This document shows positions 33,749 to 43,661 of a stretch of DNA of 64,000 nucleotides, piece after piece (position 1 is the first letter of the stretch; each line of letters begins with the position of its first letter). Source of the stretch: Lycium barbarum (lineage: Eukaryota > Streptophyta > Magnoliopsida > Solanales > Solanaceae); NCBI RefSeq assembly GCF_019175385.1, contig NC_083340.1:17372336-17436335 (forward strand), given 5' to 3'. The notes under the pieces are model-generated. The model ran no database searches. It worked only from the letters and a program-made list of their open reading frames with translations, and was not told where the DNA came from. Made by a program: the position numbers and the translations under genes.

Positions 33749-34942
33749 GGCCAAACCCATCGGGAGCCATCTGAGGTGCTCCAGATCTTTCATTTAGACA
33801 CCTCAACTTAGGGGTGTTTCTATTGAGCACTTACACTACCTAAAATTTGTTTAAATTAGACACTTTTTGCATAATCAGCCAAATATGTAAAGTGAGTGTG
33901 ATACACTCGCCAATGACGTGGCAAGGTGACGAATTAAATAAAAACACTTGGCATATGTATTCAAAATAATCATTAAAAATAAAATATGACTAGAAGCAAT
34001 ATTTTTACACTATTTAGTTAATTAAAAAACAAAAAATAAAGAAAAGAAAAATCCTAATTTTCCAAGCACCACCTCGATCCACCTCCCATTTTCTTCAACC
34101 TCCATTCTCCTCTGCCATAACCACTACTGCCACAGCTTTCAATTGACTACAATTTATGAAATCTAAAAATCTTTCCTTCAATTATGATTTTCCATTTTAA
34201 ATGAGCTTTAATGAAGTCATCTCAATTTCTTCAATCCAAACTAACAAAATAGTGATTTTGATGGCTCCTTCAATTGATTTTGAATTATGGAAAGATGAAA
34301 TAATGTTTTCTCTTTAATTGGGTTTCATTTCTTGAATATAGTGGTGGCCATGGAAATGGAGATAATATTATGTTCTCTTTAATTGGGTTTCATTTCTTGA
34401 ATATAGTGGTGGCCATGGAAACAGAGATAATATTTTCTTGAAAGAGTGATTTCGACAGCTCCATCCTCTTTATATAGATCATTGCATCTACATGTGCCAC
34501 CAACAATTTGGAGCTAGAGATTGTGGAGTTTGTCTCAATTTTTTGAATTCTTAACCCAATTGGGTCTCAATTAGAAGGATGGAGATTTAGTGATTCTTGT
34601 GGGAGATTTAGAGGAAGAAGAAATTGAGTTGAAATTGAAAGAATCTTGAGAATCCTTGTGTTTTTTATGGCCCGTTTGGTGGCTTTGAGAGATATGGTGG
34701 ATATGGTGAAGAAAGTGGTAGGAGGGAGGAAGAAGATGAAGGAGAAAAAAAAAACGAAAACACAAAATTATTCTCTTTCACGCTTCAAAAAAATGTGAAG
34801 GACACGCACATTGCCACATCTGCAAAAGGTGTCTAATAACACATTTTAAGTTAAGTTCAGGTGTCTAAATGGAACAGGGCGTACTTGAGGTGTCTGAGTG
34901 AAAGATTTTGAGCACCTCAAGTGGCTCCCGATGGGTTTGGCC
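33749..34942. mobile_element. Mutator-type non-autonomous element, 1,194 bp
   Basis: Ends GGCCAAACCCATCGGGAGCC and, reversed, the same sequence. A perfect 9-bp duplication TTATTTTTA flanks it (33740-33748 and 34943-34951). The arms continue with AGGTGCTC, TTTAGACACCTCAA and GTGTCTAA-type matches over about 150 bp. The interior has a 65-bp tandem duplication and a C/T-rich part (CACCTCGATCCACCTCCC) that reads unlike the neighbouring AT-rich DNA and could be captured host sequence. No transposase. Confidence 0.9.
34308..34437. repeat. 65-bp tandem duplication inside the element
   Basis: Two units starting TTCTCTTTAATTGGGTTTCA and containing TAGTGGTGGCCATGGAAA differ at only a few positions. 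Confidence 0.95.
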
Positions 34943-34951
34943 TTATTTTTA

Positions 34952-35819
34952 TTATATAGGAGTGGCTTAGTAAAATTTACATTGCACGATTGATTTCTTA
35001 ATATGCATGTTTTTTACTAAGGTGACACTTATTATGGGATGGAGGGAGTAATTTTTACACCATCAAATTATTCAAATGATATTTATATGTAAGTTTTCTT
35101 AAAATGGATTTGAAATTTGAAAAATTAGATTTGTTATTGACTAGAAAATGACTTGGTGTAAATATTATATACACTAATAATGTACTCCTATATTATTCAA
35201 ACTCTTTATTTACTTATCCCGTGATAGTGGACTTGTGGTCTCCTCACCAACAGCACCATTGATACAACAGTCATAAATATTTTATATATATTCAAGAATT
35301 AAATGATGGTGTAAATTTATGAACAGATGAATATTGATAAAGATTCCCCATATCTCCAATTCACATTGATTTGCGTGCTCACCATTTCGGTTCAACTAAT
35401 ACTGGATTTTTTAGAATATTGTTATAAAATTCAAAAAGAGTTTATGTGTTTTATTCCTAATGATAAAGTTTTTTAGGGCCAAAATTTTCATTTGCCTTTT
35501 TCTTTTCTCTTTTCTCTTTCTCTTGGATTTCTGCTGAACTGTCTTTGCATGTGCAATACTCTTCTTAGTTGTAAAATGAAAAGGGGGGAAAAAAAAAAAA
35601 CTAGATGAAGCACACTTGAAAGAATGGAAGTCGTGACAACACATTTGCTGTGTAACCACGGCGCTGCCCAGAGCACCTCCTTCGACCAAGATGTGTTATT
35701 CTAATCTTATTTATCTTGTATTTCTTTTTAATTTATTGTTTAAGGAATAATATTTTTTGGTTCCTCAATTATTAGTAATTTTTTTATTTTTGTTCTTGTA
35801 ACATTTGATGAATATATTT
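34952..35819. other. Intergenic, nothing supported
   Basis: The MITE-like end GTGACACTTATTATGGGATG near 35022-35050 echoes the same word at 33707, and CACCATTTCGGTTCAACTAA near 35380 recurs at 37725. Open frames at 35411-35689 have no support. Confidence 0.4.
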
Positions 35820-37610
35820 AACATTCAACTAATTAAAATGTGTATTTTTGATCCCTTTAGGTAGAAAGTATGTTGTATTGAACTATTTTTACACCTACAT
35901 AACTGCTAAATATTATGTAACAATACAAGCTTAACATAACATATGAGTAATTATGTAGGAGACTAATTAATTAAAATGTGTATTTTGGTCCCTTTAGGCA
36001 GAAAATATCTTGTATGGAACTATTTTTACGACTACATAACTCCTAAATATCAAGTAACAATACAAGTTTAACATAACACATGAGTAATTATGTCGGGGAG
36101 TAATTGATAGTTATGGTAAATTTGTGAATATTCACAAGCAAAAAAGATTGAAAGTGCAAGTTTCATTTAATTGAAAGTTAAATATGTGTAGTCAAATATT
36201 ACAAGGAATAAAATCAAAACACCAACAATTAGGAGCCAAAAATGTTATTAAATATATTTAACGAAATTTTCCCGCGAAGAAAAGCAAAGTTTATAGACAT
36301 GAGCATTGAGCTATTTTAATTGTGGCAAAATATTTAATAAATGGAAAAAATAAAGAGGAGAAAAATCCACCAACTAGATAGCATGTACAACAGGTTAGAT
36401 TATTAGGTTGTCCTTGAGGCCCATGGAAAACTACAGGCTAAGAATTAGTCAAGATTGTTCTATGTGGTGATTTTGTTCTTTCCCTTTTCAATTCTTTTGT
36501 TTACCATCCAATGTTTAGTTTTGGGGTTTTGATTAATTAAGATTAGACTCGAGAAGTTTTATCTGGGCATAAAAACACCCTTTACTAAAGACAATATCAT
36601 TTCAAAGATTGAACTCGAGACATTTCGTTAAACATAAAATGAATACTTATCATTACATGACCTTTATTGATTTTATTTCTTCTGCGTCAGTATCCCCTTA
36701 CAAAATGGAACACCAAGATTCAAGCAAGTAATGTGTTATTTAGCCCCCTCTAGAATACACTTTACCATTAAAAGTGAGATAATTTATTTTATGTTTCAAT
36801 TATTTTTTTTTAATCTGGCAATTAAAAGTAACATGTTGACTTGATAAAATTTCCAAATCATTGGACTCCTTCTCGGAAATTCGATTTTTGAACCGTTGAG
36901 AACATCGACGTATAAGTTGTTTGGAAATTTACTAGGGGAAAGAACGTTGTTGCCCTCTGAAAATAAAATAATAAACCGTCATACCCTTACTTTCATGCCC
37001 CTAAAACTATTTACCTGAAATATCCCTAAAACTATGATACCAACATCGTATATAAATATACTGAGATGGTATCATATTCCATTTATTCAAAAGACATACT
37101 TTTCTAAAAAAAAACCTCTATGATACCATCATCTTATATACATATATTGTGATGGTATCATGGAGGACTACTCAGTGTTCAATGAGACACTCCTCAGTCC
37201 TCTGTGATACCATCGTGGTACATAAATATACTGAGATGATATTATGGAGGACTGCTTCAATCATTCTCTTAGTCCTTCATGATACCATCATGATATATAA
37301 ATTTACTGCGATGGTATCATAGATGAAGAATTTTGGACAAGAGTTACTCGGGTAAATATTTTTGGCTAGTTGGTTAAGTAACGAAATTAGTTTAGGAGGG
37401 GACATGAGCGGGTAAATATTTTACATTTTAGGGGTATTTTGTATTGTTTCCCAATTTACTATCCTAATCAAGGTTTGCTAATTCAAATCAAATTAGATAA
37501 ACAAATCTACTATAGTAATCAACGTTTCCTAATTTAAATCAAACCAGGTAAAGAAATTAACTATACTAATCAACGTTTCCTAATTAAAATCAAATTAGGT
37601 AAACTCCCAT
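35820..37610. repeat. Duplicated block, copy B, interrupted by a Mutator-type element
   Basis: Colinear with 30880-32215. It also repeats about 130 bp of its own start (AATTAATTAAAATGTGTAT at about 35830 and 35968). It is interrupted at 36935-37452. The unknown-protein gene lies a short way to its right. Confidence 0.85.
36935..37452. mobile_element. Insertion with 9-bp target duplication and ATGGTATCAT repeats, 518 bp
   Basis: AATTTACTA flanks it at 36926-36934 and 37453-37461. Copy A of the duplicated block has a single AATTTACTA at 32011-32019, the empty site. Ends GGGGAAAG and CTTTCCC-like (TTGTTTCCC) are only short. The interior is four to five copies of ATGATACCATCAT / GATGGTATCAT units with TATATAAAT spacers. 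Target length suggests Mutator type; similar in plan to 28528-29446. Confidence 0.85.
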
Positions 37611-38094
37611 TTCCTATAAAAGAATAACTATCGTTTGGTGGAGGATTATAAAATTGTATATTACGACAAATTAGATGTCCAACTCCCACGTTTCTTACGT
37701 CGTGTAGCAAGGAAGTGGAGCACCACCATTTCGGTTCAACTAATACGGCTGACCGGTTATAGCCAGTCATAATAATAATAATAATAATAACATTGACTTT
37801 CTTAAATTGAAAAAACAGCCACAAAATACGAACACCACGATTATTTTCCCTTCCTTTTTTTGCTCCGATCTGTGTTAACCACACGCTTTCAATTGCTTGT
37901 GGCCCTTTTTGCAACTCCTCCGGTAACCTTAAACCTGTCTGAATTCGGTTTTTCTACACTTTTCCGGTAACTCCCTAGTCGATTTCTCGTCATTTAATTG
38001 TTATTTCTCTTGCATCTATATTTCAGTTTGTTTTTAATTTGTATAAATTTTAGGGATGCTGATTTCTTTTGTATGTGTTTAGCTGTGATTAGTT

Positions 38095-38775
38095 TTTTTT
38101 TTTTTTTTGATTTGGGAAATTGATGGATTTTGACTTTTTGATGTTAACTGTAGTTGATGATATAACAATAGGGGAAACAAATTAGCTAAAACAATAGGTA
38201 ATAGAACTGAAAGTAATTGATTGTGTTATGATTTACACCCAATTGCTTTATGAAAATTGTCAATTTAACTGTGAGGAAGAAGATTTTTTTTTTTTTTTTG
38301 ATTAAGCACCGGGTGTCCGGGTCTCTTTGAGCCCCGACTAATCCCGGGGGTGCACAGGCCCTCGGCAAGGAGTTTCCCGCAAGTGCACCACGGGTAATTC
38401 AGGGTTTTACCCCAGTCCGATGGCCCTCAGAAATTGTTTGCACCCAGTGGGTTTCGAACTTGAGACCTTGAAAGGGAGCACCCCAAGGCTCAAGCCAATT
38501 ACCACCGGGCCAACCCCCGAGGAAGAAGATTATATACCTAGTTAAGGAGTTCATAAGATAAATGGAGATTTACCATAATTTAATAAAGGGGATGTTTAGC
38601 TGAGATTTTTTTTTTTTTTTTTTTTTTTTTAATTTTAATTTGGGGATATTGATGGTTAATTTTTGACCTAGCTGTAGTTGATGATATAACATTAGGCAGA
38701 CAAAAATTAGCTAAAATATAGTTAATAAAAGTGGAAGTAAATTGGGGTTTTGATTTAATTGTGAGGAAGAAGATC
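38095..38775. repeat. Direct duplication of about 180 bp split by a SINE
   Basis: GTAGTTGATGATATAACA, AATTAGCTAAAA and GTGAGGAAGAAGAT appear in the same order after a T run at 38095-38285 and at 38605-38775. Confidence 0.8.
38286..38518 (-). mobile_element. tRNA-derived SINE, minus strand, 233 bp
   Basis: Flanked by GAGGAAGAAGATT at 38273-38285 and 38519-38531 (13-bp target duplication). The T run at 38286-38300 is the A tail of a minus-strand copy. The right part, reversed, has the tRNA-like B box GGTCTCAAGTTCGAAACCC and an A-box region CCGGTGGTAATTGGC. Non-coding. Confidence 0.9.
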
Positions 38776-39095
38776 ACCGAGAAAAATGAAGCTTTACTAT
38801 AATTTGATAAAGGGGATATTTTGAAAGAGTCAATTGCTGAAATAGTAACAATACTAGGTATTATCAAAAACTGCTGGGAACCATGTGTTTGCTTAAGTGT
38901 TTTCCGAGTAACTTGGTAAAACATGGACAAGACATGTATTTTGTAGTTTTAGGCGTGATTTAGAATGTAGATTGTCCAGTTAGTTGGGAATATGTTATGG
39001 TCATGTTAGTATGTTTAGTTGAGGTCATATGCGTTCCAGGAGTCTTTGAGCTCTATTTGGTATATTTATGCTAGTAGAAAATATAGAAACTTCTA

Positions 39096-39326
39096 CCCGC
39101 AAGGGTGGCTCAGTTGGTTGAGCATGAGGCTTTCATAATGGAGGTCTCAAGTTCGAAACCCCCTGCCTACAACAGCAGGGGATTTGCCTTCTGGGTCGAG
39201 CTCCTCGCACGGGGCTTGCCTAGTGCGGGTTACCTCTCCTGTGTGGTTTGCGAGCTATTGCACAGGAGCTGGGTTTACCCTGTGCGCACCCGAAGGGTAG
39301 CGGCTGCGGGTTCCCATGTCATAAAA
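39096..39326 (+). mobile_element. tRNA-derived SINE, plus strand, 231 bp
   Basis: A box region GGTGGCTCAGTTGGTTGAGC and B box GGTCTCAAGTTCGAAACCC are clear, and it ends in an A run. A 17-bp target duplication, AAATATAGAAACTTCTA, flanks it (39079-39095 and 39327-39343). The body is GC-rich compared with the intron around it. Confidence 0.93.
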
Positions 39327-39594
39327 AAATATAGAAACTTCTAGTGCTACTTTTCATTTTTATTTTCACTTTGTATAATGTTGGCTTGAGATGAATTTAA
39401 TTGAAGAAACATGGTCAATGAGGATTCGTATAGCCCCAACTTGTTTGAGACTAAGGCGTAGTTATTATTTATCTTTAGTTTTGCGTGAATTGCATCCATA
39501 TAAACATGGACATAAATGCTAAAATGTGTAATCAACATTTCATACCTGTTTTAACGGTCTTCTTTGCTGATATATTTGTTTAGGATCAAAAGAA

Positions 39595-41813
39595 ATGGAG
39601 TTCTTCTTCAGAACACAGAATGAGGACACATCTGGTTGTTCCTTCAATGGCCAGGACATTCTACGATGCCCGTTCTTGAGCAACATCAATAAGCCAACAA
39701 GCTTGTCTTTCTTTTCTGCTCTGAACTTTCCCAACCCTGTAAGTTGTAGTTTCTTAATCTTATTATACTTGGTGGTTCAAGTGATACGGTTATCCATGTG
39801 CCGTTCTACTGTTTAAACATAAGCATGCTAGTTATTTTTTTCTTTTATTCTTATTCTATTATTGCTTCTAATCTTTCATTGTTTCACACTTTAATCTCTG
39901 TTACTTTCAGGTAAAGGAAGGTAAAGGTCCAATTTTTGAAGATGGCCCCAATTTCGATATGGCATTTAAAGTCTTCCATGGAAAAGATGGGGTTGTGCCA
40001 CTTTCTGGGAGATCTCAACGTTCCAATGACAACATGGAAGTAGAGTCTTCCCCTCAATTTCATCCTTTAGCTGCAAAGGCTGCCACCATAAGTTTGTCAT
40101 CATTCGGACCAGGAGGTCCTTTTAGTTTTGATTCTTTCTCTCGGAAATGGAATTCACAGAAGAAGAAGCCGGAGTCATCCAAAAAGAAAAAACCTTCATC
40201 TCAGGTATGTTTGCTGCGATTAACAAGAATATGTGGTATTGGAGAATGTTATAATGTGATTAACATTGTGATCCTGTTCTAAATTCTTGTTATTTGACTA
40301 GCTACTTGAAGACTGAAATGGTTGCAAAGTAAATTGGGTTAATTGGCCAGGAAATGGGATATCTGCAACTTATTCTCTATCTTGTGGAGTCCAAAATTTG
40401 ATGTTCAAAAGATGAAAGGAAGTGAAATAAATAGCTAGGTGATAAAACTGTTACTAATTGAGATAGAGCTGAAAATTCTCAAAATTTACTCTTTTGTAAA
40501 CATAATTGTCATGTCAAATGCTATTGTCATTTTTTTCTGAGGTTCTGTCTATCAGATATCAGAAGGAAATGGCATGAAACCTAAATATTCTCCTAGGAAT
40601 TTGATAAGTTAACTTTATTTTTTCTTCAATTATTTGAATTTTTTGCATTATAGAATTACTCACACTGTTGATTACTTTTGGTGGTATATCTTTTTGCTTA
40701 TATCTGTGCGTAAATGTTCTAGCCTATTGCTAGTTTTGAATTGAATTTGTGTAAGATAAGATGATGACTTTAAGACACTGTAGGTAAGGTCTCACCATGT
40801 TGGACGACTAAAATTGTTTCGGTATATGGGGCTTCTGGATTTTTTTCTGAGCAACAGGTGGGCTTCATTGAATTAATGTCCATTGTCAACTATAAAGTTG
40901 GACAGTGACATTATCATAAATGGTCATCGTAATTGGTCTAATTTGGTAAACTGTTCTTGAATATCACTTCACAACTTATTTTGATAGTTTTTTCTTGTTT
41001 CTGCAAGATTTTGAGAATGTGCCTTAACAAAGTGAAATTAAATGTTATATGATATTTGTAAAGAAATTGACTATAAGTCTTCTCGATGAAGTGTTGCTTT
41101 TTTCTGCAAAAATGGCATCTTATAAAGTTTGCCTTCTTTGTTAATCCTTTGTTTTGTATCTTCAGGACAAATCCTCTAAACACGAGGCAACGGGAAATGA
41201 GTGGTTGGAGTCAGGGAACTGTCCCATCGCCAAATCTTATAGAGCTGTTAGCGGTGTTCTCCCACTTGTGGCATCAGCTTTTCAGCTGCCTCCTGGAATG
41301 AAGCTCAAATGCCCACCTGCAATTGTTGCTGCTAGGGCTGCCCTTGCCAGGACTGCCTTTGTGAAGACCGTGCGACCACAACCACTATCTTCAAAGATGC
41401 TTGTTATTGGAGCTTTAGGCATGGCAGCTAATATTCCATTAGGCATATGGAGAGAGCACACTGAGAAGTTCTCACTATCTTGGTTTACTGCAGTCCATGC
41501 TGCTGTTCCCTTCATAGCTATGCTGAGGAAGTCGGTCGTGATGCCCAAAACAGCTATGGCATTAACCATTGCTGCTTCTATCTTGGGACAGGTCATCGGT
41601 TCAAGAGCAGAGCGACTTCGAATGAAAGCAAAAGCCGAGAGTAGTCTTAAATTGGTAGCACAGACTGGCTCAGATGGCATAATTGCAGGTCTCAACTCAA
41701 TCCAGGTCAATGGTTCACCCGGGGTTCATTGTGGCACACAGGGGATGCTTAAAGACCAACCCTCGAACGAACCTGCCAATACTATCTCTCCATCTGCCAG
41801 TCTCTGTTTCTAA
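39595..41813 (+). CDS. Conserved plant protein of unknown function, predicted membrane protein, 361 aa
   Basis: Three coding exons fit splice sites and phase 0: 39595-39738, 39911-40204 and 41166-41813. The ATG follows the acceptor at 39583 and is the first in the exon. The N-terminal part is polar, with CSFNGQDILRCPFLSNINKP, then GKGPIFEDGPNFDMAFKVF and GKDGVVPLSG, then a lysine-rich stretch. The C-terminal half contains the dense block CPPAIVAARAALARTAFVK and three hydrophobic segments at about residues 224-240, 251-266 and 276-291, followed by basic SRAERLRMKAKAE. I recognise the type as a plant-specific family without assigned function; no catalytic motif is visible. It could be an organelle or endomembrane protein, but no targeting claim is justified. 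Gene structure is well supported; function is not known. Confidence 0.88.
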
Positions 41814-43150
41814 ACTTTTCTAGAACTGGTAATTAGGCAGTGGAGATCTATAATGCTGCAAATAAGTGGTGTGTGACCCTTGCCACAGAGTCCAAGAGAT
41901 TTAACAGTAATATGCATTATTACATGTTTAGTGTTTGTATTAAGCTCTATGTAAAGGATATATATTTCGATGACCTATATGGTCTGAGTGTTGCAGAATC
42001 CTCAAATATAATGTACTATTGGATGGAACCTCTATTATATGAACCCATCATATTCCCACCGCCCTCCATCCGACCTTATCGTTCTTCCTAAACTATTCAA
42101 ACTATTCATTGGGTTCTTTGTTGAGTTGAACAATCTTCCTAACTCCTCCTTACAGTTTTTTTTTTCTTTTTTTTTTTTCTTTTTTTTTGAGTTGAATGTA
42201 GATAATGTTTGGCAGCGCTTATGTATGTTTGCCGTAAATTTTTTGATTAGGAATAAGTTTACAACATAAGTTCATCAGGTTCAGAAACTCTTGAAGGAGG
42301 AAAAAATGTTTAGGGTGAATGGAGTAATAGAGAGCAATTTGCTAGAAGGCTTTTTGACGTACTACAAAAATTATAATGGAAGTTGCTCCTCCACTCTTGA
42401 CTCCTCCAATTTAGATAGCTTTGTTTTTCCTTGAACCTCATTGTAACTCGAGAAAATATAATATCAACAAACCTTTTGAATAATCCCTTGATGTATCAAC
42501 ATTGTCTGAGCACGTTATTTTATTTTTATATGCCTGAAAGTCAGACTATATTTAACTACAACATTACTTAAGCAACAAAAATAATTAACACAACACGAAA
42601 TAGCCAAACCTAAAATTAAGTCTTCTAATAAAACGTGAAGCGCTAAGCAAATAAATTTACTAGATGTATTAGAGCTAAAGTTTTTGAGCGCCTATATATC
42701 ACCTTTGATTAGGAAGATGTTATATAGAGCTGGGGGTGGAGAGTTTTAAATTGACTATCGTACATGAAATTAATATAACTTCCTCAAGCATTGGTTATTA
42801 GAATCTAAAAAAAAAGATTCTATGTTAATAAATGTTGATTGCTCCCTTCCAAGTAAAATCCAAAGGACTATCTGAATTCTGACCATAGATTACCAATAAA
42901 GTTAACATATTATTGAGGTTAGTGTTAATAAAGGTTGATTATTCACCTCTCAATAATATTCTAAAAGAAAATCTAATCATAGATTATCCCTCTTTCAAAA
43001 TGTAATGACCCACATACAAATATGCGCAATTATACATTTTCCTGATCGACTAAAAATAATTACATTCGTTAGTCAAATATATGATACAAAAATATAAACT
43101 CATATCCTGCGGAAAAAAAAAAATAGTTATGAGGGACATAAATTAAAGAC
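41814..43150. other. 3' UTR of the unknown-protein gene and intergenic DNA
   Basis: The first few hundred bases are probably 3' UTR. A CT-rich T run lies at 42157-42189. An AATGTTGATT / GGTTGATT repeat pair near 42830-42960 and a GAGGGACATAAATTAAAGACC phrase near 43130 recall the Mutator-type families of this window. No further gene. Confidence 0.4.
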
Positions 43151-43157
43151 CAGTAAT

Positions 43158-43290
43158 TGGGCCGCTGGCCAAGTTTAGGCGGCCCAAAATCAAAAGCCCA
43201 AAATAATGAAGACAGAGCAGTAAAATATCCATTTTTTGGCCCATAAAAAAGAATCCATTAAACCTCACCACCTTCTCAGGCTAAAACCCT
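43158..43290 (+). promoter_or_regulatory. Site II (TGGGCY) cluster plus telo-box upstream of the L24 gene
   Basis: TGGGCC at 43158-43163, GGCCCA at 43181-43186, AGCCCA at 43195-43200 and GGCCCA at 43238-43243, followed by the telo-box AAACCCT at 43284-43290. This combination is known from plant ribosomal-protein and mitochondrial-protein promoters, where TCP-class factors bind site II. It sits about 40-170 bp before a leader donor site (CAG|GTACAC at 43328) and 370 bp before the ATG. Confidence 0.75.
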
Positions 43291-43661
43291 GTGTGTGAAG
43301 TGCAGAGCTTTGGTACCTTGAGCTTCAGGTACACTTCTCTTTAATATTATACGGATTATTCTTCTTTTTTTTTTTTTTAAAAAAACATATTATTGTGAAG
43401 TTAATCACTTTTTTTCTCAATTTTTTTTAATGGGGTATCAAGATTCCAGAAGTTAGGGTTATATACCATTTGATTAAACTGTTTAAAAGACAACATTTTG
43501 TGGTTTTGTTCTCAGGAAAAAAAAAATCCCTTTATTATCTGGATTTGTTACATTGTTTCTTAGATGGGTTTGCAAAAGATTTAACTTTTCATGATTCTTG
43601 ATTAATTTTTTTTTTTGTCTTATTTGATGTTAAGGGAGTTTTTACTTTGATTAAGCTCAAA

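Larger units (their letters stand above)
37860..39583 (+). other. Probable 5' UTR and 5' UTR intron of the unknown-protein gene
   Basis: A pyrimidine-rich leader-like stretch at about 37850-37970 has donor-like CTCCG|GTAACC and TTCCG|GTAACT sites. A clear acceptor TTTGTTTAG|G lies at 39583, eleven bases before the ATG. The presumed intron of about 1.6 kb holds two SINEs and a direct duplication. Transcript start not seen. Confidence 0.45.

Noticed and set aside
34571..34765. 64-codon Ser/His-rich frame in the Mutator-type element
   Set aside because: Mentioned as possible captured sequence, but too short and simple to call a gene.
38186..38368. 60-codon frame on minus
   Set aside because: Runs through the SINE and its A tail (lysine run); not coding.
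39100..39170. tRNA-like A and B boxes
   Set aside because: Part of a SINE; no complete cloverleaf or anticodon arm, so not a functional tRNA gene. The same applies at 38286-38518 and 57307-57606.
39105..39344. 79-codon open frame
   Set aside because: Lies entirely in a tRNA-derived SINE with target duplications.
41282..41710. 142-codon minus-strand frame over exon 3 of the unknown-protein gene
   Set aside because: Antisense shadow; the plus strand has matching splice sites, phase and conserved motifs.
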